Assembly: GCF_014656195.1 (NCBI RefSeq)
Contig: NZ_BNBY01000003.1
Location: 392,903-456,902 of the forward strand
DNA from: Kitasatospora xanthocidica
GTDB taxonomy: Bacteria > Actinomycetota > Actinomycetes > Streptomycetales > Streptomycetaceae
Direction of reading: 5' to 3'
DNA: 64,000 nucleotides
The notes under the pieces were generated by a model. That model was given only the letters and a program-made list of their open reading frames with translations, searched no databases and had not been told where the DNA came from. A program made the translations under genes and the position numbers. Positions 8,755 through 16,893 of this stretch are shown here, piece by piece; position 1 is the first letter of the stretch, and every line of letters begins with the position of its first letter.

Positions 8755-8829
8755 CTACTGCCCGGCCTTGCGGCCGTGGTTCGCCTTCTTCTTCCGACGG
8801 GCCCTCTTCTTGCGGGCGCGCTTGGACAT
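8755..8829 (-). CDS. 50S ribosomal protein bL37-like miniprotein (24 aa)
   Basis: A 24-residue Arg/Lys-rich protein beginning MSKRARKKRARRKKKANHG. It matches in length and pattern the actinobacterial mini ribosomal protein bL37 first seen in mycobacterial 50S structures, which begins M-A-K-R-G-R-K-K-R and carries A-N-H-G near its end. A GAGGAG ribosome site lies 10 nt before the ATG and a strong hairpin lies downstream of the stop. It is likely transcribed alone, because the SDR upstream on the same strand ends 35 bp before it. Its small size makes it easy to miss. Confidence 0.75.
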   Translation of the reverse strand: MSKRARKKRARRKKKANHGRKAGQ

Positions 8830-8864
8830 CGGGTGCGTTCTCCTCGGTACGGGTCCGGTCCAGG

Positions 8865-9683
8865 TCAGGCCTGGGCGACGAGCTGGTCGGCGAGCTTGGC
8901 GAGGCGGCGCTGCGAGCGTTCCTCCCGGGCTGCCGCGGCGGTCGGGGCGGGGCCGCCGCCGTCGTAGTACTCGCCGTTGGCCACCGGCGTGTCCGGCAGG
9001 CAGAGCCGGACGACGGCCGCCGCGCCCTCGGCCGCCGGCGCGCCGGTGCGCCCGTACAGCGGGAGCAGCGCGGTGTCGCACTGGCCCGGGTTGAGGCTGA
9101 CGGCGGTGATGCCGGAGCCTTCGGGGGCCATGTCGCGGGTGTCCATGGTGAGTGCGAGCTGGGACTGGGCGTAGGCGGCGACCCGGGAGTACCTCTTCGC
9201 CCGGTGCGGGTCGGACCAGTTCATCGCGGCGGTGCGGTGCAGTGAGGAGGAGACGTTGACGATCCGGGCGTCGCCGGCCGCCGAGAGCGGGGCGCGCAGC
9301 AGCCTGGCCAGCAGGTGTGCGGCGAGGAAGTTGACCTGGAGCGAGATCTCGTTGCCGTCGTCGGTGCGGGTGCAGCGCTCGGGTGCCATGACGGCGGCGT
9401 TGTTGACCAGCAGGTCCAGCGCCGGGTAGTGCTTGACGACCTTGCTCGCGAGGACGGCGACCTCGGCGAGGTGGGTGAAGTCGGCCGCCAGTTCGACGAG
9501 TCGGTCCCGCCGGGCGCCGGCCGCGACCAGTCGCTCGACGGCGTCCGCGGCCTCGGCGGCCGTCCGGGCGTGGACCAGGACGGTGGCACCGTGCCCGGCG
9601 AGCAGGCGGGCGGTCTCCCAGCCGATCCCGGAGGAGGCGCCGGTGACGAGGGCGGTGCGGGCGGACAGAACAGCGTCGGACAT
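8865..9683 (-). CDS. short-chain dehydrogenase/reductase family protein
   Basis: A 272-residue Rossmann-fold protein. The cofactor motif TGASSGIG is at residues 14-21, followed by the NNAAV and NVSSS segments. The catalytic tetrad position usually read as YxxxK is Y171-AQS-Q175, so the catalytic Lys is replaced by Gln. The large insert between the Ser and Tyr motifs (residues ~150-168) resembles retinol-dehydrogenase-like SDRs. The ATG at 9683 was chosen because the Rossmann motif begins 13 residues in. Without Lys the enzyme may be weak, use another mechanism or serve a binding role. Substrate unknown. bL37 follows 35 bp downstream on the same strand. Confidence 0.8.
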   Translation of the reverse strand: MSDAVLSARTALVTGASSGIGWETARLLAGHGATVLVHARTAAEAADAVERLVAAGARRDRLVELAADFTHLAEVAVLASKVVKHYPALDLLVNNAAVMAPERCTRTDDGNEISLQVNFLAAHLLARLLRAPLSAAGDARIVNVSSSLHRTAAMNWSDPHRAKRYSRVAAYAQSQLALTMDTRDMAPEGSGITAVSLNPGQCDTALLPLYGRTGAPAAEGAAAVVRLCLPDTPVANGEYYDGGGPAPTAAAAREERSQRRLAKLADQLVAQA

Positions 9684-9910
9684 GACCCATCCAAGGGTGC
9701 CAGGGCACGGCCGGGGTGCCGCCGGACGCGAAGTCGCGCCCGGCGGGTGCCGGCGGTGCGGGAAAGGTGTGGTGCGATGAGAACGCGCGCCCGTCCCCGG
9801 GCCCTCGGAGCCGGTTGGAGCCAAGGGAACGGGCGGCGTGATCGGCACGGAACGGTGACGTACCGAACCCGTGCCCGCGGCCGGTAGCGAGCGGGGTAGG
9901 GAGCTCGGTC

Positions 9911-9997
9911 CTACCGGACGGCGGTGGCGACCGCGACAGCGACGACCAGCGGCCGCGTATGCGGCGGGCGGTCGTGGTGGCGTGTCGAGCGGTTCAT
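9911..9997 (-). CDS. possible 28-residue peptide
   Basis: ATG at 9997 behind a GATGGGGGA ribosome-site-like stretch encodes a short peptide with a basic, His/Pro-rich N-terminus and a hydrophobic VVAVAVATAV end. It could be a tiny membrane peptide or a leader peptide. No homologue is recognised, and at this size a chance reading frame is quite possible. Confidence 0.25.
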   Translation of the reverse strand: MNRSTRHHDRPPHTRPLVVAVAVATAVR

Positions 9998-10381
9998 GTC
10001 CCCCATCAAAGTCGGCCCGGATGCCCGGATCAAGTCCGCCTCGCCCTCCTGACGAAACCCTGACGCCGGCTGGACGATCCGTCAGACCTTCAATGTTCTC
10101 ACCCGCACCCGTCGTCGCGGCCACCCGGTGGGCCGGGCGAGAGCGGTGGCGCCACTCGTGCCGGTTCAGCCGGCGGGCGGGCCCGATCTGCCGGCGATTC
10201 ACTCACACCCGAGAGCCACTACTCAGTGTAGTCAGTCACCAGTCTCGCGAAGCCCCCGACAACCGGTCGTACACCGTTGCCCTGACCTGTACTTGAAGGG
10301 CATTTTGCGTGGGCTTGGGGGTTCGCTCACCGAAGTTCTACCCTGCTGCGACCGGGCCGAGATGTGACGCTCCGACACTTG

Positions 10382-10400
10382 TTAGGCAAGCCTTTCCTGC
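10382..10400. promoter_or_regulatory. iron-box-like operator (DmdR/IdeR type)
   Basis: The 19-bp segment starting TTAGGCAAGCC matches the actinobacterial iron box (TTAGGTTAGGCTAACCTAA) at 12 of 19 positions, including both TTAGG and CCT arms. It lies 87 bp before the Fe(III)-binding lipoprotein start, a position suited to repression by an iron-loaded DtxR-family regulator. Confidence 0.6.
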
Positions 10401-10486
10401 CTTAGGTTCTCGTGCCGTCAGGCCGTCGTCCCTCGCAATCCGCAGGGGCCGACGGTCGACCCGCGCCCTTTCGGAGGACCCTCACC

Positions 10487-11545
10487 ATGCCCGGAACCGT
10501 CCGGCCCCTCGCGGGCCTGTCCCTGGTCGCCGCCTGCGCCCTCGCGCTCACCGCCTGCGGCAGCTCCGGCGGGGGCAGCGCCTCGCCCACCGCCTCCGGC
10601 ACCGCCCTGGCCGGCCAGAGCATCACCGTCTACAGCGGCCAGCACGAACAGACCGTCAAGGCCCTGACCGAGGACTTCACCAAGCGCACCGGCATCAAGG
10701 TCGAGCTGCGCTCCGGCGACGAGGCCGAGCTGGCCAACCAGATCCTCCAGGAGGGCGACGCCTCCCCGGCCGACGTCTTCTACGCCGAGAACCCGCCCGC
10801 GCTCACCGTCCTCGACGACAAGGGCCTGCTCGCCAAGGTCGCCCCCGACACCCTCAAGGCCGTTCCGGCCGCCGACAGTTCGGGCAAGGGCGACTGGATC
10901 GGCATCTCCGCCCGCACCTCCGCCTTCCTCGCCGCCACCGGCAAGGGCGCCGACACCGCACCGCCCGCCTCCGTGCTCGACCTGGCCAAGCCCGAGTGGA
11001 AGGGCCGCCTGGGCATCGCCCCCGGTGAGACCGACTTCGCCCCGGTCGTCACCCAGGTCCTCAAGGCCAAGGGCGAGGACGCCGCCAAGCAGTGGCTCAA
11101 GGGCCTCAAGGACAACGCCAAGGTCTACGACAGCAACGAGGACCTCTCCGTCGCGATCAACAGCGGCGAGGTCGAGGGCGGGGTCATCGACCACTACTAC
11201 TTCTACCGGATGCGCGACGAGAAGGGCGCCGCCGAGACCCACGCGACCCTGCACTACTTCGCCAAGGGCGACCCGGGCGCCCTCGTCGACGTCTCCGGCG
11301 CCGCCGTCCTCAAGCACGGCAAGCACCAGGCGGCCGCCCAGGCCTTCCTCGGATACCTCGCCTCCGCCCCCGCCCAGACCGTCATCGCCGACTCCGCGAG
11401 CTGCGAGTACCCGCTGGTCGACGGCGTGAAGGGCAAGCCCGAACTGCCCGCCCTGGACGGCATCGGCACCGTTGCCGACCCGGCCCAGCTGGGCGACGGC
11501 AAGCAGGCCCTGTCGCTGCTGCAGGACGCCGGTCTGCTCCAGTGA
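10487..11545 (+). CDS. Fe(III) ABC transporter substrate-binding lipoprotein
   Basis: A 352-residue secreted lipoprotein. The signal peptide ends in a lipobox ALTAC with the lipidated Cys at residue 24, followed by a Ser/Gly-rich tether. The mature domain starts ITVYSGQHEQ, the hallmark of FbpA/FutA-type ferric-binding proteins. The HYYFYR segment at 236-241 supplies the tandem tyrosines (Tyr237, Tyr238) that coordinate Fe(III) in this family. ATG 10487 has a GGAGGA ribosome site. It is first in a three-gene operon; its TGA overlaps the GTG of the permease. An iron-box-like site upstream fits regulation by iron starvation. Confidence 0.92.
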   Translation: MPGTVRPLAGLSLVAACALALTACGSSGGGSASPTASGTALAGQSITVYSGQHEQTVKALTEDFTKRTGIKVELRSGDEAELANQILQEGDASPADVFYAENPPALTVLDDKGLLAKVAPDTLKAVPAADSSGKGDWIGISARTSAFLAATGKGADTAPPASVLDLAKPEWKGRLGIAPGETDFAPVVTQVLKAKGEDAAKQWLKGLKDNAKVYDSNEDLSVAINSGEVEGGVIDHYYFYRMRDEKGAAETHATLHYFAKGDPGALVDVSGAAVLKHGKHQAAAQAFLGYLASAPAQTVIADSASCEYPLVDGVKGKPELPALDGIGTVADPAQLGDGKQALSLLQDAGLLQ

Positions 11546-13098
11546 CCTTCCCGCTCCGACCCGAAGGCCCGCCCCCGCTGCGGCGGTGGCGGGCCACCGG
11601 CCTGCTCGCGCCCGCCGCCGTCGCCGTCGTCGCCCTGGTCGCCTCGCCGCTCGGCTTCGTCGTCGCCCAGGCCGCGCAGGCCGGTTGGGACCAGACCAGG
11701 CGCCTCCTCGGCCGCCCGCTGATCGCCACCCTGCTCGGGCACACCCTCGGCCTGACCGCAGCCGTCACCCTCGCCACCGCCGTCCTCGGCTTCGGCGCCG
11801 CCTACCTGGTCGAACGCACCGCGCTGCCCGGGCGCCGCGCCTGGACCGTCGCGCTCGCCCTGCCGCTGGCCGTACCGGAGTTCGTCCGCGGCTACTCCTG
11901 GGTCTCGCTGTTCCGCTCCGTCCACGGCTACTGGGGCGCGGTGCTCGTGATGACCTGCTCGCTCTACCCGCTCGTGTTCCTGCCGGTCGCGGCGGCCCTG
12001 CGGCACGGCGACGCCGCCGCCGAGGAGGTCTCCCGCTCGCTCGGCCGCGGCCGCCTCGCCACCCTGTGGCGCGTCACCCTCCCGCTCACCCGGCCGGCGC
12101 TGGCCGGCGGCGTCCTGCTCGTCTCGCTCTACCTGCTCGGCGAGTACGGCGCCTTCGCGATGCTGCGCTACACCACCTTCGCCACCGCCGTGTTCACCCA
12201 GTACAAGCTCGGCTTCGACGCTGCCTCGGCCTCCCTGCTCACCCTGGTCCTGGTCGCACTGGCCCTGCTGCTGGTCGGTCTGGAGGCCTGGGCCGGCCGC
12301 CGGGCCCGGGTCACCCGGCACGGCGCCCTCGCCCGCACCGCGCCGCCCGTACGCCTCGGCGGCTGGACGGCCCCGGCGCTCGTCGCCCTGGCCGCGCTGG
12401 TCGGCGTCTCACTCGGCGTGCCGCTGTACGCGCTGGGGTACTGGCTGCTCAAAGGCAGCTCCACCACGCTGCCCTCGGCCTCCGTCCTCGGCGCCACCGC
12501 GGCCACCCTCGGGTACGCGCTCGGCGCGGCCGTCGTCGCCACCGCCGCCGCCGTCCCGGTCGCCCTGTACGGCTGGCGGCGCGGCACCCGGCCGGCCCGC
12601 GCCGTCGAGCGGGTCGCCTACCTCACCCGGGCGCTGCCCGGCATCGCGGTGGCGCTCTCGGTGGTGTACTTCGCGGTCCACTGGGCCCAACCCCTGTACC
12701 AGCAGCCGCCGATGCTCGTCGCCGGGTACGTCGTGCTGTTCTTCCCGCTCGCGCTCACCGCGGTCCGGGCCGCCCTCGCCCAGGTCCCGCCCGGCGTCGA
12801 GGAGGCCGCCCGCTCCCTCGGCACCCGGCCGCTCGCCGTCCTCGGCCGGGTCACCCTGCCGCTGGTCCTGCCCGGCCTCGGCGCCGCCGTCGCCATGGTC
12901 GGCCTCACCGCCTCCACCGAGCTGACCGCCACCCTGCTGCTGCGCCCCACCGGAACCCAGACCCTGGCCACCCAGTTCTGGGTCTACACCAGCGGCCTCG
13001 CCTACGGGGCCGCGGCGCCGTACGCGGCCCTCATGGTCGCGCTCTCCGTCCCGTCCGTCCTCCTGCTGACCCACCGCACCCTCCGGAGTGGTTCATGA
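11542..13098 (+). CDS. Fe(III) ABC transporter permease, two fused membrane units
   Basis: A 518-residue membrane protein made of two homologous permease halves of about 250 residues, as in FbpB/SfuB. Each half carries an EAA-type coupling loop: EEVSRSLGRGRLATLWRVTLP in the first and EEAARSLGTRPLAVLGRVTLP in the second. Because both halves are in one chain, a single copy forms the whole channel. The GTG start (11542) overlaps the stop of the binding protein and the stop overlaps the ATG of the ATPase, so all three are translationally coupled. Confidence 0.93.
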   Translation: MTFPLRPEGPPPLRRWRATGLLAPAAVAVVALVASPLGFVVAQAAQAGWDQTRRLLGRPLIATLLGHTLGLTAAVTLATAVLGFGAAYLVERTALPGRRAWTVALALPLAVPEFVRGYSWVSLFRSVHGYWGAVLVMTCSLYPLVFLPVAAALRHGDAAAEEVSRSLGRGRLATLWRVTLPLTRPALAGGVLLVSLYLLGEYGAFAMLRYTTFATAVFTQYKLGFDAASASLLTLVLVALALLLVGLEAWAGRRARVTRHGALARTAPPVRLGGWTAPALVALAALVGVSLGVPLYALGYWLLKGSSTTLPSASVLGATAATLGYALGAAVVATAAAVPVALYGWRRGTRPARAVERVAYLTRALPGIAVALSVVYFAVHWAQPLYQQPPMLVAGYVVLFFPLALTAVRAALAQVPPGVEEAARSLGTRPLAVLGRVTLPLVLPGLGAAVAMVGLTASTELTATLLLRPTGTQTLATQFWVYTSGLAYGAAAPYAALMVALSVPSVLLLTHRTLRSGS

Positions 13099-14150
13099 CC
13101 GGACTGTCCGTCGTCGACCTGCACGCCGCGCACGGGCGCAGCCCGGTCCTGCACGGCATCGACCTCGCCGTGCCGGACGGCGCCCTCGCCTGCGTCCTCG
13201 GCCCCTCCGGCTGCGGCAAGTCCACCCTGCTGCGGGTGCTCGCCGGCTTCCACCCGGCCGCCGCCGGGCAGGTCGTGCTGCACGGGCGGATGCTGGACGA
13301 CGGCCGCAGCCAGCTCGCCGCCGAGCGCCGGGGTGTCGGCCTGGTCCCGCAGGACGGCGCGCTCTTCCCGCACCTGAGCGTCGCCGCCAACATCGGCTTC
13401 GGCCTGCCACGCTCGCAGCGCCGCGCCCGGGTCGGCGAACTGCTGGACCTGGTCGGCCTGCCCGGGCTGGGCGAGCGCCGCCCGCACCAGCTCTCCGGCG
13501 GCCAGCAGCAACGCGTCGCCCTGGCCCGGGCGTTGGCGCCCCGGCCGCGCCTGCTCCTGCTGGACGAGCCGTTCGCCGCGCTGGACGCCACGCTGCGCGC
13601 CGAACTGCGCCGCGAGGTCGCGGCCACGCTCCGGCAGTCCGGGACCACGGCGGTCCTGGTCACCCACGACCAGGACGAGGCGCTCTCCTTCGCCGACACC
13701 GTCGCCGTCCTCCGCGACGGCCGGATCGCCCAGTCCGGCAGCCCCGACGAGCTGTACCACCGCCCGGCGGACGCCGCCGTCGCCCGGGTGCTGGGCGAGG
13801 CGAACCTGATCTCCGCCGAGATCACCGCGGCCGAGGCCCGCACCCCGCTCGGCACCCTGCCGCTGGCCGGGCCCGCCCCGACGGTCCGCAGCGGCCTCGC
13901 CCTGCTCCGCCCGGGCCGACTCCGGCTCACCGCCCAGCCGGTGGCGGGCTCCGTCCCGGCGAAGGTCCTCGGCAGCGACTTCCGCGGCCACGACCACCGC
14001 GTCGAACTCCGCCCCGGGGTCGCCGGACTGCCCGACGTCCTGATCGCGACCTCGGACCGGTCGTGGCCGCCCGGCAGCGAGACGTACGTGAGCGCGATCG
14101 GCCCGGCCCACGTGCTGCCGGAACCAGCCGCAGGGGGCGACCGCCCGTAA
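13095..14150 (+). CDS. Fe(III) ABC transporter ATP-binding protein
   Basis: A 351-residue ABC ATPase energising ferric iron import. Walker A GPSGCGKST is at residues 36-44, the signature LSGGQQQRVALARAL starts near 133, Walker B is LLLLDEPFA near 153-161 and the H-loop is VTHDQ. The C-terminal ~110 residues form a TOBE-like regulatory domain, as in FbpC and MalK. ATG 13095 overlaps the permease stop (ATGA). It is the last gene of the operon; a 10-bp tandem-repeat array lies ~200 bp after the stop. Confidence 0.93.
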   Translation: MTGLSVVDLHAAHGRSPVLHGIDLAVPDGALACVLGPSGCGKSTLLRVLAGFHPAAAGQVVLHGRMLDDGRSQLAAERRGVGLVPQDGALFPHLSVAANIGFGLPRSQRRARVGELLDLVGLPGLGERRPHQLSGGQQQRVALARALAPRPRLLLLDEPFAALDATLRAELRREVAATLRQSGTTAVLVTHDQDEALSFADTVAVLRDGRIAQSGSPDELYHRPADAAVARVLGEANLISAEITAAEARTPLGTLPLAGPAPTVRSGLALLRPGRLRLTAQPVAGSVPAKVLGSDFRGHDHRVELRPGVAGLPDVLIATSDRSWPPGSETYVSAIGPAHVLPEPAAGGDRP

Positions 14151-14350
14151 CACGCTTCTGGGGGCGTTGGTTCCGCGCCACGACGAGACGATGTGGTTCC
14201 CGGCCGTGGACCACTCCACGCACAACACCGGAAGCGCCGAGGTCCGTTCGCTCCCGTTCGAGCCTGTTCGAGCCGAAGCAGCGGCCCCGCCGCCACCGGC
14301 CGGCTCACCCGCGAGGAACCCGCGCTCGCCGTGGACCTGTGGCGGCCTTT

Positions 14351-14413
14351 CCGGGCCGTCCCGGGCCTTCTCGGGCCTTCTCGGGCCTTCTCGGGCCTTC
14401 TCGGGCCTTCTCG
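14351..14413. repeat. 10-bp tandem repeat array
   Basis: Consecutive 10-bp units TCGGGCCTTC occupy 14371-14410, preceded by two variants (CCGGGCCGTC at 14351, CCGGGCCTTC at 14361). The array lies in the 274-bp gap between the convergent iron ATPase gene and a secreted-protein gene. The rest of that gap shows no gene. The array may vary in copy number between strains; no function is evident. Confidence 0.95.
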
Positions 14414-14424
14414 GCACCGAAGGC

Positions 14425-14958
14425 CTACGGCGTGCCGCAGGTCAGCCGGAACTCGTGTCGCTCGACGGTCACCTCACCCGGGTCCGGCTCCCCGTTGGTG
14501 TTCAGGTCCCGGTAGACGACCTGGTGGTCCTCGTGGATCGTCAGGGTCCCGATGACCGTCCCGTCCGCGGCGTGGATCGTGCGCTCGTCCTCGGTGCTGA
14601 CGTTGGCCACCGTGGTGTACGGCAGCCGCAGCACCACCTGGAAGTCGTCCCGGTCGAGGCCGCTCTGCACGTACCGTCCGTCGGGTAGATCCATGTGGAA
14701 GTCGACCTCGTTCGTCCCGGTGATCACGACCGTCGCCCCGTTCGACACGACCTGCCCCGTGGAGTGCTCCGTGACCGTGACCGTCCCGATGAGATCCGGC
14801 GGCAGGCAGCCCTCCAGCGGCGCGCTGTAGGTCTCCGTGTGCGTCATGTCGAAGTGCTCGACGACCCCCGCCGCCCGGGCCGGCGCCGCCCCACCCATCA
14901 CGGACACCACAAGAACGGCGGCCAACGCCGCCGGACGCTCCGACCACCTCTCCCACAC
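14425..14958 (-). CDS. secreted protein of unknown function
   Basis: A 177-residue protein with a Sec signal peptide: a basic start (VWERWSERP), a hydrophobic core (AALAAVLVVSVMGGAA) and an AxA-type cleavage site (PARA) at about residue 29. The mature part is ~148 residues, Thr/Val-rich and likely beta-sheet, with two cysteines that could form a disulphide (in EGCLPP and LTCGTP). Segments such as TGTNEVDFHMDLPDG and LNTNGEPDPGE resemble exported proteins of actinomycetes whose function is not known to me. GTG at 14958 was chosen to put the signal peptide at the N-terminus, with GGTGGA 6 nt upstream. Confidence 0.7.
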   Translation of the reverse strand: MWERWSERPAALAAVLVVSVMGGAAPARAAGVVEHFDMTHTETYSAPLEGCLPPDLIGTVTVTEHSTGQVVSNGATVVITGTNEVDFHMDLPDGRYVQSGLDRDDFQVVLRLPYTTVANVSTEDERTIHAADGTVIGTLTIHEDHQVVYRDLNTNGEPDPGEVTVERHEFRLTCGTP

Positions 14959-15179
14959 AGGACGTCCACCAGGTGCCCCCAACCTCGCACCTGATGCCGT
15001 CGGCCGCCGTCTCACGAGGTCAACCGAGTCACCCGCTCCCAGAGGCTGTCCGAACGCCCAGTGCTCCCGGACCGTCAGCGTGCAGCGCCTCGAAGCCCTC
15101 GTGGTGTGGCAGTCCCGTGGCGGCGACCCGGGCTCGGCACGAGCCGCGCCCGTCACCGGGGCGGTCACCCCTCGGACTG

Positions 15180-15353
15180 CTACTCCGGCAGGGGCTTGAC
15201 GATCGTGTGGGTGATGATCTGCCCCTGGATGGTCTTGGTCTCGAGCCTCTGACGGCCGACCGGCTGGGTGGCCTTGACGGTCGTCGGCCGGGCGGTGGTC
15301 TCGGCGGCTTCGGGCTCGTCTGCGGTGGTCTCGGTGGGCTGGTCGTCGGCCAT
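15180..15353 (-). CDS. 57-residue protein of unknown function
   Basis: ATG at 15353 with a GAGGAGA ribosome site 7 nt upstream encodes 57 residues. The N-terminal half is acidic and Thr-rich (MADDQPTETTADEPEAAE). The C-terminal half is better ordered and basic (VGRQRLETKTIQGQIITHT then IVKPLPE), suggesting a small folded beta element. Codon use is typical of the host. It lies just outside the truncated flavodoxin copy that marks the island edge. Not recognised as any family. Confidence 0.6.
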   Translation of the reverse strand: MADDQPTETTADEPEAAETTARPTTVKATQPVGRQRLETKTIQGQIITHTIVKPLPE

Positions 15354-15448
15354 GGACGGTCTCCTCGGTCGTGCTGTCCCCGGTATCCCGGTATCCCGCG
15401 ACGGTCCGCTCGCCTCGGCCGGCTCGTCAACTCACTCGGGCCCTGCCC

Positions 15449-15888
15449 TCAACGGTGTTCGGGGTTCTCGAAGTCGAAGCGGCAGCCGGCGTCCCACTCC
15501 GAGCGCTGGTTGCCGTGGGCCGGGATGCCGCCGGCGTCCTTCAGCATGCGGGCGAGGTGGAGCTGGTTCCAGGTCATGAAGGTGGTGTTGCGGTTGGTGA
15601 AGTCGTTCTCCGGGCCGCCGGAGCCCTCGTCAAGGTAGGACGGGCCGGGTCCGGCCTCGCCGACCCAGCCGGCGTCGGCCTGCGGCGGGATGGTGTAGCC
15701 CAGGTGCTGGAGGCTGTAGAGCACGTTCATCGCGCAGTGCTTGGCGCCGTCCTCGTTGCCGGTGATCAGGCAGCCGCCGACCCGGCCGTAGTAGGCGTAC
15801 TGGCCTTCGGAGTTGAGGATCGAGGAGCAGGCGTAGAGCCGCTCGACGACCTTCTTCATCACGGAGGAGTTGTCCCCCAGCCAGATCG
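15449..15888 (-). pseudogene. truncated flavodoxin-family gene (left copy)
   Basis: This ~440-bp stretch is almost identical to the 3' part of the complete gene at 23111-23827, from WLGDNSSVMKKV to the final NPEHR and stop. Homology ends abruptly near 15888: the flavodoxin N-terminus with the first FMN loop is missing, and the frame upstream reads unrelated sequence. The remaining protein could not bind FMN normally. It forms a direct repeat with the right-hand gene, bracketing the island. Confidence 0.85.
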
Positions 15889-16114
15889 GCGGAACACTCT
15901 GGCACCCTACCTTGACGTGCAGCAAAGGCACGCTGTTGGTGAGCGCGGTTGTCCCGAACTGCGCCACCCCATAGAACCCGTATGGCAATCCGCGCTCGAC
16001 GCGGCACCCGAGTCCTGTCCCCGGCGTCAAGCCCGAACCGGCTCGGCCACGCTGTCGGCACCACCGCATAGGCTGCTCACGAACACGAGCGAGCCGAGCC
16101 CGAAGGTGCCACCG

Positions 16115-16834
16115 ATGCCCGACCGCACCCCGACCGCCCAACCTCCGGTGGCCGACCCGAAGATCCCGCTCCTGCCCTTCGACTCCCAGAACTGGGCCGA
16201 CTTCGAGCGGTTAGTCTGCGAACTCGTCGAAGCCGCCGAGGGGCTCGCCCGGGTCGCCCGTTACGGAACCGCCGGCCAGGCACAGGGCGGCATCGATGTG
16301 GTCGGCCGTGCTTCCGACGGTCGTTGGTCAGCCTTCCAGGTCAAGCACGTCGCCGAGTTCTCTGCCGCCGCAGCCCGAAAGGTATTCGAGCGCTTCCTCT
16401 ACGGCAACCGTCCCCATCGCGCGACCAGGTTCGTGATCGTCACCTCATGCCGGGGCACCAACACCCAGGTACGGGAACTCGCGCTCGAGTACCAGGCCGA
16501 GTTCCCAGACCTACAGCTCGGCGAGGTGTGGGACGCCGAGCACCTGAGCCGCCTGCTGCGGCCCCTGCCGTGGATCGTCGCGCGGTATTTCGGTGACCAG
16601 GTCGCCCAGCGCTTCTGCGACGCGGACGCGGTGGCCGCCTACTACGCGGGTACCTCCGGGCAGACAGGCACGCCCGAGGACACCATGGGGATCGCCGTCA
16701 CGGACGCCGACCCGTTCGACTTCGAAGTCCACCAGGCGGTCCGGACCGAGGACGGCACCCCGGCCGACGATCCGCTCCGTACCAGGCGCGCTGGCTGGCC
16801 GAGAAGGGCCGACATCGGCTGGCCCTCGCCCTGA
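16115..16834 (+). CDS. restriction-endonuclease-like (PD-(D/E)xK, Mrr-type) N-terminal part of a frameshifted gene
   Basis: ATG at 16115 behind GAAGGTG. The N-terminus has an Mrr-like nuclease fold: FDSQNWADFERLVCEL, then GGIDVVG with catalytic Asp61 and FQVKH with Gln75-x-Lys77, the D...QxK variant of the PD-(D/E)xK site. Residues 90-180 resemble the C-terminal half of such REase domains. Near residue 215 the reading turns into Arg/Pro-rich text (TRRAGWPRRAD) and stops at 16834, while the neighbouring frame continues sensibly into a TPR-like protein. I read this as one gene broken by a single-base shift near 16765-16780. Nuclease plus repeat proteins of this form are typical of defence sensors. 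Confidence 0.75.
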   Translation: MPDRTPTAQPPVADPKIPLLPFDSQNWADFERLVCELVEAAEGLARVARYGTAGQAQGGIDVVGRASDGRWSAFQVKHVAEFSAAAARKVFERFLYGNRPHRATRFVIVTSCRGTNTQVRELALEYQAEFPDLQLGEVWDAEHLSRLLRPLPWIVARYFGDQVAQRFCDADAVAAYYAGTSGQTGTPEDTMGIAVTDADPFDFEVHQAVRTEDGTPADDPLRTRRAGWPRRADIGWPSP

Positions 16835-16893
16835 CCAGCTGCGCCTTCCGAGCCGGCAACACCGGGGCGTTCACCGGACTCGCCTGGACGTAC

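Larger units (their letters stand above)
9684..10486. other. 800-bp intergenic region upstream of the iron transporter
   Basis: No convincing long gene was found; reading frames here have compositions typical of shadow translation. It contains a possible 28-residue peptide gene on the minus strand (9911-9997), a small inverted repeat ACTAC/GTAGT around 10219-10233 and the iron-box-like site at 10382-10400. Promoters for the SDR (leftward) and the iron operon (rightward) must lie here. Confidence 0.5.

Noticed and set aside
8598..9245. Reading frame starting ATG 8598 behind AGGGAGGA
   Set aside because: The ribosome site is good, but the product is low-complexity Arg/Ser/Pro-rich and runs antisense through bL37 and the SDR gene. 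At most a decayed short gene after the NRAMP-type transporter.
9684..10200. N-terminal extension of the SDR gene on the minus strand
   Set aside because: The frame is open but codes for low-complexity text; the Rossmann motif begins properly 13 residues after ATG 9683.
15889..16114. Upstream extension of the truncated flavodoxin copy as a chimeric gene
   Set aside because: The sequence before the homology break (e.g. LLHVKVGCQSVPP) has no flavodoxin N-terminus and no good start signals; treated as a pseudogene edge.
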